Positions 17,741 to 26,880 are shown, counted from the first letter of the stretch. The stretch is DNA of 41,823 nt from Symplocastrum torsivum CPER-KK1 (GCA_019358875.1 JAHHIF010000066.1:1-41823); one strand, 5' to 3'. Numbers and translations: made by a program. The notes: generated by a model from the sequence alone, not told the origin.

Positions 17741-18384
17741 TCTTTACTTCCCTTTGGCAATTAAGCACAGATACATTGCAAAGCTGTTGTTACTCAAAAG
17801 TGGCTTTCCCTAATTGATTTATTTAATAACTATCAGGAACCAATACCCAAAATAGGGTGTAGCCATAGCTACAGCTTTGCCGCAAGTCTAAAACATAAAA
17901 CTTTTGTAGCTTATAAAATTTATCTCCAAATTAAGTAACTTTAAAGGCATCCTAAATTCAGCTTTATCCTAAGAAGTTAGCTTTTTCTATAAGGCTAAAA
18001 TAGCTTTTTTAAGCTAACGCACTTTCTCGTTGCACTTTTTGTAGCCCAAATCCCTTACAGCAAGGAATTCAGTTAGAAAAGTGAATAACTGTTTGCTTAA
18101 CTCTTAGGAAAGGTAGAGTTTTTTGGCAAAAGAGCTTGAATTGATTAAATCTACACTGCGCTATATGGAGAACTAGAAAAAATTCCATTTTTTTTAATAA
18201 CTTCTATGCCCGGAAAAAATCTTAGTAGATACTATCGGGAAAAATTAAAAATTGTGATATTTTTGTCGAAATGTTAAGTGAATATATATGAATAATCTTG
18301 TTCGCGTGCCCCCCAATTTTTTTAATCATCCCTTGACAAGTTATTTCATTCTTTAGGTACAGGACAAACTCATATACAGACAAG
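17741..18384 (-). promoter_or_regulatory. AT-rich leader region of the enediyne core operon
   Basis: This 644-bp gap is strongly AT-rich and contains no supportable gene. It holds a perfect 10-bp inverted repeat, GCAAAGCTGT (17778-17787) with ACAGCTTTGC (17871-17880), lying 38 bases upstream of unbL, and a second pair, GTTAGCTT (17976-17983) with AAGCTAAC (18011-18018). On the minus strand these would fold in a 5' leader or serve as operators. No reliable -10/-35 pair could be chosen among the many A/T-rich words. Confidence 0.45.
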
Positions 18385-18834
18385 GTGAGTGGAGCTCTCG
18401 CATCGCGCCCTGGGCTTGATAAAGCACTGGAACAACTCCGCCCAGGTGACACACTGGTCGTATGGCGACTCGACCGTTTGGGACGTTCCCTCAAGCATTT
18501 AATAGAGGTAGTGGAAGACCTTAACGCTCAAGGGATTGGGTTCGCCAGTCTGACCGAGAGCATTGACACTACCACCAGCAACGGAAAGTTAATCTTTCAC
18601 ATCTTCTGTTCTCTGGCGGAATTTGAGCGCAACATCATCCGCGAGAGAACAATGGCTGGATTAGCAGCGGCTAGAGCTAGGGGGAAGAAGGGCGGTAGAA
18701 AGCAGACTGTCACCCAGAAGAAGATTGCAACAGCCCAGAAGCTAGCAGACACTTCGACCGACTCCATCGCCGACATCTGCGCGTCTCTAGGAATCAGCCG
18801 CAGCACCTACTATCGACGCACTCGCCCCCAATAG
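18385..18834 (+). pseudogene. Tn3-type resolvase/invertase, 5'-truncated
   Basis: The 149 residues match the small serine recombinase (resolvase/DNA invertase) family from about position 45 onward: PGDTLVVWRLDRLGRSLKHL, then the LTESIDTTTSNGKL region, the LAEFERNIIRERT helix, a GRK-rich linker and a C-terminal helix-turn-helix (IADICASLGISRSTYYRR). The N-terminal strand with the catalytic serine (YxRVS) is absent, and no upstream frame supplies it within the AT-rich flank. The protein, if made from the GTG, cannot cleave DNA, though the DNA-binding domain is intact. It is a remnant of a resolvase or transposon, next to a transposase scrap. Confidence 0.85.
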
Positions 18835-18935
18835 GGAGCCAATCGATGTAGACTAATGTCCACTCACAAGCGGACGCGGATACATCCCAACTTGCAGTCA
18901 TTCACCTCAATGTCTTCGTCAGCTTCCCCCTAGGT

Positions 18936-19034
18936 TTAAGGGTCATTAAGTTTGAACTTGTCGCCGTGTTTGCGCGGTCGTCCTTTCCCAGATGCTGATA
19001 AGCCGCTTGAGGAATTGCTCCATCGTCTGTCAAG
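18936..19034 (-). pseudogene. Transposase remnant (GRPRKHG motif)
   Basis: On the minus strand one frame reads about 32 residues ending GKGRPRKHGDKFKLNDP and then a stop. The GRPRKHG-x-x-F motif is typical of a DDE transposase family abundant in cyanobacteria. No start codon, DDE core or inverted repeats are recognisable, so only a scrap remains. The surrounding 18835-19251 stretch has no intact gene. Assignment rests on motif memory alone. Confidence 0.4.
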
Positions 19035-19251
19035 TTCCATGTTGGCTTCGGAGAGTTGGTGGTACTTCTCTCAACTTCTGCCAGAGTTGAGCAGTTAGTG
19101 CAAGCCACTGGCTGCTCTTTACCACCCACTTCACGCTAGACTATTCACTCTCTCAACCCCTGTCACAGCTTGCCTACTTGAAGAGCGCCTATTCATACGC
19201 TTGCGCTCACGAGAGCGCTGCTGAGTAGAGCGCCTTAGTCTGAAGTACAGA

Positions 19252-19305
19252 AACTAACTTCGACAAAAAATCCACTTGCCCTTTCAATTTGGTAGAAGTT
19301 ATTAG
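19252..19305 (+). repeat. Long inverted repeat, left copy
   Basis: Starting at AACTAACTTCGAC, this ~54-bp sequence matches the reverse complement of 27330-27384 with about five mismatches and one single-base gap. The two copies point inward and bracket about 8.1 kb containing the replicase and the serine recombinase. The pair could be element ends, recombinase sites or duplicated leader sequences. It overlaps the non-coding leader of the next gene. Confidence 0.85.
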
Positions 19306-19324
19306 TCCTCAAGCGATTAAAATT

Positions 19325-20320
19325 ATGCCAAATAGAATTATTAGACCCAATGAGTTTTTTAATCTAGACTGCTTTAGGCTAGATAGAATTCGTTATATCT
19401 CTAACGAGAAGAATTATCTCTTAATAAAAAGCATGCCTGCAACAATGGAGGTATGTGTGCGCTGGGGCAGGCAAGAGATCGCTCATGACGAAGCACTGGG
19501 TTTTGAACGAGTGCTCACTCCTACGGTTTTCCCTTACTTAGAAGACACGCCTCAAGCTCGCGAATATTACTTGCTAGCCCAACGTATTAAAGATGTTGCT
19601 TTATTCAATTTCTCTCCCCAGAATGATGATCAGGCGGGTGTGATGCGAAACGAGCAGCACTATTGGCAATGCAAATCCATTTTGCTGGCTAACAAAATCT
19701 TGAAAGTGTTTCCTGACCACACTCAACTAGAGGATCTTGTCCAACAACTCTTATCGGAGAGGTCATTCAAAAGGCTTCAAATCGACGTAGCGGCTTACTT
19801 AAGCCTTTATTACCTTCTTAAAGCCGGAGAATCTGAGATTAAAGATTGGGCAAAACCAAAAGGCATTGACTATCCCTTTAAGGATTTTCTACAACTCTTC
19901 ATTCACATCCTCAAAACGAACTTTGACTACTCTTATCAAAACGTAGTTTCCGACCCAAATCCCCTTTGGTTTTCTAAGAGGGCTGAAAAAGACCGCCTTC
20001 GGAGATGGATAAAGTTCTTTGCCGATCACTATAGCGACGATGAACAAGAGGAACAAAAGTATATCAATTTTTTGATGGATACGGGTTGGGAAGGTTATTC
20101 GCTCCTAGTACTAAAAAACCTGAAAAGAATTAAGCCATTCGGTCAACTTTGGAATATTTATTTGAAATTTCAAAGAGCAAGAATCAAAGCGATTGATGAT
20201 GTTCTTTACTGGAAAGACAATATTCCTTATCAAACCACACAGACTTGTCAGAAACTGCCGATCAAATCTATCAGATCTCCCACAGGCGCGTCAACGTTTG
20301 ATTTCGTTTATAAGACTTAA
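19325..20320 (+). CDS. Hypothetical protein of unknown family
   Basis: I do not recognise this 331-residue protein. It is charged and rich in Lys, Asp, Tyr and Phe, appears soluble and largely helical, and has no clear catalytic motif. An acidic patch (DDEQEEQKY) falls near residues 240-250. The ATG at 19325 is preferred over an in-frame TTG at 19289 because the latter lies inside the long inverted repeat that ends at 19305; neither has an obvious ribosome site. It is followed by a long hairpin and the XisF-like recombinase gene on the same strand. Inclusion within the inverted-repeat-bounded block suggests an accessory gene of the mobile or replication module. Confidence 0.6.
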   Translation: MPNRIIRPNEFFNLDCFRLDRIRYISNEKNYLLIKSMPATMEVCVRWGRQEIAHDEALGFERVLTPTVFPYLEDTPQAREYYLLAQRIKDVALFNFSPQNDDQAGVMRNEQHYWQCKSILLANKILKVFPDHTQLEDLVQQLLSERSFKRLQIDVAAYLSLYYLLKAGESEIKDWAKPKGIDYPFKDFLQLFIHILKTNFDYSYQNVVSDPNPLWFSKRAEKDRLRRWIKFFADHYSDDEQEEQKYINFLMDTGWEGYSLLVLKNLKRIKPFGQLWNIYLKFQRARIKAIDDVLYWKDNIPYQTTQTCQKLPIKSIRSPTGASTFDFVYKT

Positions 20321-20465
20321 CTGAATTCAAAAGCAACTTACTTTTTTGTTTTGGTATCTGACTACCCGACTCAAAATGGTTTAGCTCTCATCAACAATCT
20401 GCCCTGACTTACCCATCTAGATAGAACGGCTAGAAACCTCTTTCCCTGGTTAATTCCAAGGCTAA

Positions 20466-20519
20466 TTTTGTGCATCACCAAGACCTGATGGTGATGCACA
20501 AAACTCGCTGGTCTTTTTT
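20466..20519 (+). terminator. Long hairpin with competing downstream stem, terminator or attenuator
   Basis: A perfect 14-bp inverted repeat, TTTTGTGCATCACC (20466-20479) with GGTGATGCACAAAA (20490-20503), has a 10-base loop. The loop begins AAGACC (20480-20485), which can instead pair with GGTCTT at 20510-20515 directly before a T run ending at 20519. The two folds exclude each other, as in an attenuator. It lies 34 bases before the serine recombinase gene and may terminate transcription from the upstream gene. Confidence 0.55.
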
Positions 20520-20552
20520 CAACAACTACCCAACTTTTGAGGTTAATAAATC

Positions 20553-22148
20553 ATGAAACAACGCCCACCACTACACAAATTACTTACAACGCCACCAGAG
20601 CCGCCCACAAGTACTAGCCCGAAACTAGTTCTGGGTTATGTACGAGTTTCTTCTCGTGAACAAGCCCTTAATTCTCATGCCCTTGAACAGCAAATCGCAC
20701 GCTTGGAAAATGCGGGAGTTGATTTGGTTATTTGTGATGTTCAAAGTGGCAAAAAAGATAATCGCCCTGGGCTAAAGAGACTGTTAGCCATGATTGAAAG
20801 GGGTGAGGTTTCTGAAGTTGTCATCACCCGCATCGACCGTTTAGGCAGACGTATCCCAATCATCCGTAAGTGTGTGGATGTCTTCCAAAAATACGAGGTC
20901 AATCTGCGAGTGTTGGATCAAGATATCACTTTAGGTAATGCTGGGGGTCGGCTCATGCTGAATCTCTTGGCGAGTTTTGCTGAGATGGAGGTGGATCAAC
21001 TCTCGGAGCGGGTGAACCACGGCATTCAGCACCGACGCAACAAGAAGCTCGCTTGTTCTTGTATCCCTTTTGCTTACACTACGGTTAACGAACGCTATGC
21101 TCTTGATCGTACTCCGTTTCTTTGTCTCCTATCCGAGCGCCCGGCTAACTACCAAGACTTTTACCAATTAGAGATGGAACCGTTACCAGGACTGTCTCCA
21201 GCACAACTGGGAGAGGACTGTATACGCATTTTTTTTGAAACTCAAAGCGTTAGTAAAGCGGTTCGGAGCCTTACGAATAAGTATGGTCTCCAGCGCTGTC
21301 GAAGTAAGAGGAACGGTAATGACAAAATCTTCTACTGGAACCCACATGGTCTAAAACGTTGGTTAACGAATCCGGTTCTACAGGGACATACGGCTTACCT
21401 GAAGCGACGGACGTTACCCGATGGGAGACGGCAAACTTTGCCGCCGGAACAGTGGCAGATTGTGCAAGATACCCATCCCAATGACCGCTTACTTACGCCG
21501 GAGCAGGCAGCGCAGATTCATCAAATCCTTGAGTTCAATGCCCGTCATGTTGGTGGAGGCTTCTTCACTGATGATTTAGAGAGTCTTGATAATTACCGAG
21601 AGTTTTCCTATCTCCGGGGTTTAGTCTTTTGTGCTGAATGCCACGCCAAAGCGATTACCAAGACTAGGTACTCCAAGGATGGACAGCAAACCTACCACTA
21701 CTTCGCCTGCCGCCATGCACGCCAAGGATGTAACAACTTGAAGGGTACTCGTAAACACCTAATTGAGGATGAACTGAGCAAGTACTTTTTGCAGCAGTCT
21801 CAGGTCGTTGTTGTTGAGCCAAATGATACGTCCCTTGTAGTTCCTAAGCCTACAGAGAAACTCAAGCAACTGGAGGCGGATTTAGCCAACTTGGAAAAGA
21901 TACAGATGCACTCGGACGACTTAGAGCGAATAAAGGAAAATCTCCGCCAACAAATTCAGGACGAGCTAAATCCCTTCTCCCAGCGCTCTTTGGAGCGTAA
22001 GACGGTTCAAGAAATTCTTCAAGCTGGAAATAATTTAGCGATTTGGACTCTGCTTAGTGCTGATGAACGGATGGCGGTGATTCCCCGGTTGGTCGAGCGC
22101 GTTACGGTCGCTAACGGACTTGTTAAATCCATTGAGCTAAAAGTTTAG
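20553..22148 (+). CDS. XisF-like large serine recombinase
   Basis: A 531-residue site-specific serine recombinase. The catalytic domain starts at LGYVRVSSREQ with nucleophile Ser33, followed by ITRIDRLGRR, NLRVLDQDI and LASFAEMEVDQLSERV. A recombinase domain follows, then a Cys-x2-Cys/Cys-x5-Cys zinc ribbon (CAEC near 355, CRHARQGC near 382) and a coiled coil around 425-465. Wording and length resemble XisF, which excises the fdxN element during heterocyst development in Anabaena, including the TPFLCLL stretch. All catalytic residues seem present, so it should be active. A GAGG lies upstream of the ATG. It lies inside the inverted-repeat-bounded block. Its target site is unknown; it may integrate, invert or resolve DNA of this plasmid. 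Confidence 0.9.
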   Translation: MKQRPPLHKLLTTPPEPPTSTSPKLVLGYVRVSSREQALNSHALEQQIARLENAGVDLVICDVQSGKKDNRPGLKRLLAMIERGEVSEVVITRIDRLGRRIPIIRKCVDVFQKYEVNLRVLDQDITLGNAGGRLMLNLLASFAEMEVDQLSERVNHGIQHRRNKKLACSCIPFAYTTVNERYALDRTPFLCLLSERPANYQDFYQLEMEPLPGLSPAQLGEDCIRIFFETQSVSKAVRSLTNKYGLQRCRSKRNGNDKIFYWNPHGLKRWLTNPVLQGHTAYLKRRTLPDGRRQTLPPEQWQIVQDTHPNDRLLTPEQAAQIHQILEFNARHVGGGFFTDDLESLDNYREFSYLRGLVFCAECHAKAITKTRYSKDGQQTYHYFACRHARQGCNNLKGTRKHLIEDELSKYFLQQSQVVVVEPNDTSLVVPKPTEKLKQLEADLANLEKIQMHSDDLERIKENLRQQIQDELNPFSQRSLERKTVQEILQAGNNLAIWTLLSADERMAVIPRLVERVTVANGLVKSIELKV

Positions 22149-22168
22149 GTCTTTGCAAGGAGCATCCC

Positions 22169-22537
22169 ATGACTAAATGTAATTTCGAGCTGATCAAGCT
22201 GCGGACTGAAGTGGCTCTTCAGCAAGTGCTGGTTGAACATGGGCATCAACCCAGGGTGTACGGTCGTGAATGTCCTTTTTGTCACTCGACTGATTTTGTC
22301 AAGTGCGGTATGGAAAACGGCAAACAGCGCTACCTTTGCTGTTCTTGCAAGCGACGCTTCAATGAACGTCCTGTGTTTGAGTGTGATTGTTTGGCGGTCG
22401 GGCAATCTCCCAAGTGTCAGGATTGCCCACAGTTCCAGTCTATTATGCAAGCGGCTAAGCAACGGGTGAAGGAATTAGCTGATTGGAGTGTTGAACAACT
22501 GCAAGGTGTCTTGCCACAACCTCCTCAACAGAAATGA
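22169..22537 (+). CDS. Zinc-ribbon protein, InsA-like N-domain
   Basis: A 122-residue small protein with a zinc ribbon from Cys35-x2-Cys38 to Cys57-x2-Cys60, with KCGMENGKQRYLCCSC between. This pattern resembles the DNA-binding N-terminus of IS1-type InsA proteins and related transposase zinc ribbons. A second cysteine cluster follows (72-86). No catalytic DDE domain is attached. AAGGAG lies 7-8 bases before the ATG, only 20 bases after the recombinase stop codon, so the two genes are likely co-transcribed. It may be a recombination accessory factor or DNA-binding regulator. Confidence 0.72.
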   Translation: MTKCNFELIKLRTEVALQQVLVEHGHQPRVYGRECPFCHSTDFVKCGMENGKQRYLCCSCKRRFNERPVFECDCLAVGQSPKCQDCPQFQSIMQAAKQRVKELADWSVEQLQGVLPQPPQQK

Positions 22538-22634
22538 GCGATTTTCCGGGGAGCTTGTTAGGCAACCACTTCAAAATTTTGTGAGGGTGCTTCTCCGGCT
22601 CTCCCTACTCCCGTTTGCTATTTCTCAGTGAGGT

Positions 22635-22940
22635 CTATTGACCCAGACAAAGGCGATTCAAAAGTGTTGTTGGGATATCTTCGTAGCACTCCAACATGAT
22701 ATCCGCCAACGCCAAGTACCAACGGTGGTGAGGTCTAGAGGCTCGTTCGTTGCGTCCTCTTGTGAACCATCGACTGACTGTAGCGATGTCACAGTGGCAT
22801 AATTGTGCCATCTGAGCATAAGTCACTGCCCATTTGGCATAGAAGTCTTTAGGTGTCATTTCAACTTGGCAGTTGGCAAACTGTTCGATTAACCGCAATT
22901 CTCGCGGTCCTATGGGACGTGGTTTAGTCATTGTCTTCAT
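22635..22940 (-). CDS. Small helix-turn-helix DNA-binding protein
   Basis: A 101-residue protein with a clear helix-turn-helix near residues 38-60 (YAQMAQLCHCDIATVSRWF), followed by a basic stretch and a helical tail. It appears single-domain and soluble. It lies on the minus strand downstream of the replicase gene and converges with the zinc-ribbon gene. A second in-frame ATG three codons in is possible; neither has a strong ribosome site. A role as repressor of replicase or recombinase expression is inferred from its position. Confidence 0.65.
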   Translation of the reverse strand: MKTMTKPRPIGPRELRLIEQFANCQVEMTPKDFYAKWAVTYAQMAQLCHCDIATVSRWFTRGRNERASRPHHRWYLALADIMLECYEDIPTTLLNRLCLGQ

Positions 22941-23322
22941 CTAAATCTGTAGAATTTGGCACATTTAATTGGGTAAATCTTTGCTTTTCAGTCGCGAATG
23001 ACCGAGGCAGGGCTTTGGCTCTCTTGCTCTTGAACGGTCTAGCCTGGAGTTAGTCCACACCGATTGTGCGTGGGTTGATTCCACTGGCTCTTGTCGCGCT
23101 CTCAGTGGAGGAGAAGGCTTCGCTGGAGCAGCGCTTTTCGCTCGGATTTCCTATATCGAGATGAACTCGCTAGTCGTGGACTGTATCGACAACAGCAAGC
23201 GAAGGGAGAGTACACCTACAGCAATATCGCCCAGATTGAGGGTGGGCGGCGCTAGTAGAGAAGTGTGGAGGTTTTCTCCGTGAGTGAATTGTCTAGCCTC
23301 AGGAAATCTCCCCAATAGGTAG
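22941..23322. other. Intergenic region with possible gene remnant
   Basis: This 382-bp gap between the replicase stop codon and the HTH gene has no intact gene. One plus-strand frame, about 23150-23255, reads a protein-like stretch (LYRDELASRGLYRQQQAKGEY and on to a stop) without a start codon; it may be a relic. No strong terminator hairpin was seen. Confidence 0.3.
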
Positions 23323-26300
23323 TTAAGTGTCTGTATTTTGCTCTGACGACAAATAACTTTTTCCGATTGAGCCGCTCTCAAACAAGGAAATCTGTTGTGT
23401 AGTCTCCCCCTCCTTTAAAGATCCAGTCTTCATATTTAAGGGGGGGATGACTACCACTGCTGTTTGAGAAGTGAGAGGATTGAAACTCTGATTTTGAGGC
23501 GCTTGTTCTCGCTTGTGTTGTCGATAGTTCAGGACGGACATGGCAAAGTCCCACACCTCCAGGTCTAGACCGTAAACCCGCACCTGATGTCCGCGACGAC
23601 CCCGACGATAGAGTAACTTGAGCTTGAGACCGAGCTGCTCCAGTAAAACCCCCAGAATCCAAATCGGCGAAGCATCCGGTTTAAAAGTCACGTTAAGGAC
23701 CGACTTAATCACGCCAGCATAAGTCTGACAGCACTGCGATAGAGCCACAAGTTCGGGGTCATCGGGGTGAAACTCTCGCTGCGGGTTCTCTAGCAGTCCC
23801 TGCACAATCTCCAGTAAACCAATCCGCTGGCGAACCAGGCGTCGAAGCGAGTAGTTTTTCCAATCGGTGCAGACCTTAAATCGTTCTCGTTCACGAGCGT
23901 CTCGATCCAAGACCACCTCTGCGGGGGCCAGTGCTAGCTCCAGTTGGATGAGTTGACTTCGCCATCTCCCCTTATTGTCCTGGCACACTAGCTCGACATC
24001 GGGTGAGCGCCCATAGAAGTCTTTGATATAGTAGTGCTCCAGTTGTTGGCGCTCCTCCAAATTGAGTCGGTCTGCCCGAAATTCCAAAGCTTCCGCCTCT
24101 ACCTCTGAGATGTCCTGGGCTTGGGCAATCGCCTGTGCATTCATCAGTAGGACTTGCTCTCTTGATTCCTGCCAACGCTTCTGGGTCTGTTGGTTATTGT
24201 ACCCTTCCATCCGAATCAGGGTGTGCCCTTCATCCTCCAGCAACAGCGCCAAGTCAACCCGGAGGTTGTTAAGTGAGAAATGATGCCGTGCTAAAAGCTC
24301 ACTCCACAATTCCAGGTAATTGTCATCCTCAACTCCCCGTGCCCCCGTCTCCGGGTTGATGTGAATCAACAGCTTGGCTGTTGCCTGGTTGTTCTGGAGG
24401 AGAGAAAGGCGGATTTGAGTAGGATTAGTTGGCTTGTAGCCCCCCCTCAAGCGGGGATTGACCCAGATATGGTTTTCCACCTCCTCCGATGGACGGTAGC
24501 GAGAGAAACTCTGGGCGCATTCAGTTGCTTCCTGAGTTCCGCCAAAGTACAACCCAAAGCGGGCATGGAAGTGGAAGTCACAAATGTCCACCCCAGAAAC
24601 TAGGCTCGGGGAATAACAGACGACACGATACTTCTTTGACTCTTCATTTGGGTCCTTGAGGAAAGCTTGCTGAAGCACTTCCCCAGAGTTCTCTCCGTGA
24701 ATGGTCAAGATGGGTAGTTCCGGAAAGGCTTTTCTTAGGTCTTGCTCTAGCGTTTTACAGAAATTGAGGGAGTCACTTGAGACGATAAAGTTCTGTCCAT
24801 TCAGTAACATCCTCACCATCGTGTCGTTCAAGGCGGTGTGATTTGAACCCTCATACCAGTAAATCTTCCTCCCTTGCCCCTGGTAGCGGTTCTCCACAAG
24901 AAAGGGCTTTTCCCCCTCACGTAGCTTGGACAGATAGTTCAAGGTAATATTGCTGAGATTAGCATCAAGGGCAATGACATACCGGGCCGTGCGGATGAAG
25001 TAGCTGAACACCTGTAGGAGCAGGTGATGGTTTTCCTTAAAGTTCCTGCCCTCCTTTGTGCAGAGGCACTTCAAGATTTGTTCCACTTCATCGAGAATCA
25101 CAAAATCGTAGCGATTGCCCTCAGTGGCGATTTTCCACAAGCTATCAAGGGTGCAGGAGAGTCGCTGAACTCGTTCTAGTTGGCTCTTACACTCTGAATA
25201 CATCTTTGTGCCCAGCCGCAAAGACAGCGAGCGTAGTAAGCTAACCAAGTGACCAAGGTTGAGGACTTTCGCTCCTGGATATTGCTGAAGCAGCCGGGAG
25301 AGCCACTCCGTTTTGCCCCCTCCCTTGCGAGCTTTGATGCCGATTAAGCCCCCTTGCGTCGGTAATGGGAAATCAGGTAGGAAGCGTTCGTTGAGGCAGA
25401 GCGCTGGCTCTAGAGTTAGGCGCTCCTGACGACAGTAACGGTTCAAGGAGACGGCTTGCTTCAACAGGGATTCAACGGCAGCGGCACCTCCCTCGCCACA
25501 GGCAACGATGAAATCATCAACTCCGGTCTTGTCTACTCCCGGTAGCTGTGGCAGTTTGACCAGCCACACTAAACAGCCAGCCTGAGCCAACAAGCCGCCG
25601 AGTTTTTTCGATTCCCGGCGTACAGCCTGGATTGTCTTGGGTTTGGTTTCAGCATCAAAGACAATATAGATTGTTCTCCCCGAAGTGGCAAAGGGAGCGA
25701 GGAAGGGGCGCAGTTGCTTACCCTGACCGTCGGGATTGAATGCTCCCATTGTGATGCCAGAAAGGGCAAGTGCCACATACCCCAAGCTCAGGAGACAGCC
25801 GGCTTTCTTCATCCCCTCTGTAATAAAGATGGGAATTTCTGGGTGATTGATGACCCAGTTCCAAAAACCCCACTGCCTGTCTTCGTCCGTGAGCGGTACT
25901 TCGTAACGTTGTGACACTTGCTGCCAAATTTCGTCAGTCACGGGAACAAAGCCCCCTAGCACCCGACCCGTACCCACAGGGTTTTCGTACTTTCGGACTT
26001 TACCCTTGTGGGAGTCGAAACGAGGATGTGCCAGCTTAACCTGGAAGGGAACTTTTGCCCAGTCATCCTCCGGGTCAAGGGTATAGATGATGGCAGCGTA
26101 CTCAGTGGCTCTGGCCTGACGACCGAAGCGAACGACGTGCCAGTTGAGAGCCTCATGAATGGGGTAGCGAACTTCCCCACCCGCCTCGGACTCAGTGTCA
26201 GCGACAAGTTCAACAGTGCTGTGAAAAAGTCCCAAGCTGACTCCGCTTTCTTGCGTCCATTCGTGTCGGGTTCTCTCTTGAAACCGAACAATCAGTTCGC

Positions 26301-26490
26301 TGCTGTTTTCCCTGAGTCGGTCTGGTGGTTGAGTTGTAGACGTGGCAGGCAAGCCAGCACCCACGTTATTGAACGACGGCTCAGAGGTACATTCCTGCAC
26401 AACGTTGGTGAAGGCTGATGTTGAAGTCGTAGAGCTAGATCGTGTGAGTGAGTCGGTCGGGATGGTGTTATCGAAGTTATCGGAATTCAT
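23323..26490 (-). CDS. Plasmid replication protein, CyRepA1 family (DUF3854 plus P-loop ATPase)
   Basis: A 1055-residue replicase-like protein. The N-terminal half holds a DUF3854/Toprim-like region: IFITEGMKKAGCLLSLGY (about 221-238) and TIYIVFDAETKP (about 273-284), as in primases and the TOPRIM fold. A helicase-like P-loop follows, with Walker A KARKGGGKT (386-394) and Walker B YDFVILDEVE (461-470), then a region with SLVSGVDICDF typical of superfamily-2 helicase motifs. This layout matches the CyRepA1 family that drives replication of small cyanobacterial plasmids. The first 60 residues are Ser/Thr-rich. A GAGGG precedes the ATG by about 10 bases. It lacks HIP1 sites. The repeat-rich region upstream (26538-26932) is the likely origin. 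Confidence 0.85.
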   Translation of the reverse strand: MNSDNFDNTIPTDSLTRSSSTTSTSAFTNVVQECTSEPSFNNVGAGLPATSTTQPPDRLRENSSELIVRFQERTRHEWTQESGVSLGLFHSTVELVADTESEAGGEVRYPIHEALNWHVVRFGRQARATEYAAIIYTLDPEDDWAKVPFQVKLAHPRFDSHKGKVRKYENPVGTGRVLGGFVPVTDEIWQQVSQRYEVPLTDEDRQWGFWNWVINHPEIPIFITEGMKKAGCLLSLGYVALALSGITMGAFNPDGQGKQLRPFLAPFATSGRTIYIVFDAETKPKTIQAVRRESKKLGGLLAQAGCLVWLVKLPQLPGVDKTGVDDFIVACGEGGAAAVESLLKQAVSLNRYCRQERLTLEPALCLNERFLPDFPLPTQGGLIGIKARKGGGKTEWLSRLLQQYPGAKVLNLGHLVSLLRSLSLRLGTKMYSECKSQLERVQRLSCTLDSLWKIATEGNRYDFVILDEVEQILKCLCTKEGRNFKENHHLLLQVFSYFIRTARYVIALDANLSNITLNYLSKLREGEKPFLVENRYQGQGRKIYWYEGSNHTALNDTMVRMLLNGQNFIVSSDSLNFCKTLEQDLRKAFPELPILTIHGENSGEVLQQAFLKDPNEESKKYRVVCYSPSLVSGVDICDFHFHARFGLYFGGTQEATECAQSFSRYRPSEEVENHIWVNPRLRGGYKPTNPTQIRLSLLQNNQATAKLLIHINPETGARGVEDDNYLELWSELLARHHFSLNNLRVDLALLLEDEGHTLIRMEGYNNQQTQKRWQESREQVLLMNAQAIAQAQDISEVEAEALEFRADRLNLEERQQLEHYYIKDFYGRSPDVELVCQDNKGRWRSQLIQLELALAPAEVVLDRDARERERFKVCTDWKNYSLRRLVRQRIGLLEIVQGLLENPQREFHPDDPELVALSQCCQTYAGVIKSVLNVTFKPDASPIWILGVLLEQLGLKLKLLYRRGRRGHQVRVYGLDLEVWDFAMSVLNYRQHKREQAPQNQSFNPLTSQTAVVVIPPLNMKTGSLKEGETTQQISLFESGSIGKSYLSSEQNTDT

Positions 26491-26537
26491 TTTCTCTGTC
26501 CCTCATTTGAGTAGATGGACACAGAGAGCCATGTATT

Positions 26538-26880
26538 GACTAGTCGTGGTAGTTAGGAGTGCTACGACTAGGATTCTAAAAATTTGTGATTATACAAGGT
26601 CTCTCCGTCCAGGGTTTGGAGGGAGAGAGAGCTATGTGTCAGGTGAAGGAAATTCTGTTTGGCAAAAACGTCCTTATTGTCTGTTGGACACGGCAAGCCC
26701 TCAATCCCAGATGTGGAGAGAGATAGAGAGAGCAATGCCTTAGGTCAAGATCTGTCTTTTATAGCCCTACTGTAGGAGTTGCTAGAAACTACAGAATAGC
26801 CCTACAATAGACACACAGATCTATAGGCTATCTAACTGTCAAGTCGCCAAACTAATCGAGTTAGATTCCTCTATCCCTGA
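26538..26880. other. Candidate replication origin, nested inverted repeats
   Basis: Directly upstream of the replicase start. An imperfect palindrome, CTAGTCGTGGTAG with CTACGACTAG, lies at about 26539-26570. Two purine-rich GAGAGA tracts follow (near 26625 and 26715). A nested structure at 26748-26822 has AGATCTGT and ACAGATCT as outer arms, CTGTAG and CTACAG as inner arms, and a direct repeat ATAGCCCTAC (26761-26770 and 26796-26805). Repeats and inverted arms beside a replicase suggest an origin and control region; this is inference. Confidence 0.4.

Noticed and set aside
18835..19251. CRISPR array or tRNA in the fragment-rich gap
   Set aside because: Repeated GAGCGC words are short and irregular, with no spacer periodicity or cloverleaf.
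22145..22462. 105-aa minus-strand frame opposite the zinc-ribbon gene
   Set aside because: The plus-strand gene has a good ribosome site and a cysteine ribbon; the antisense frame has neither.
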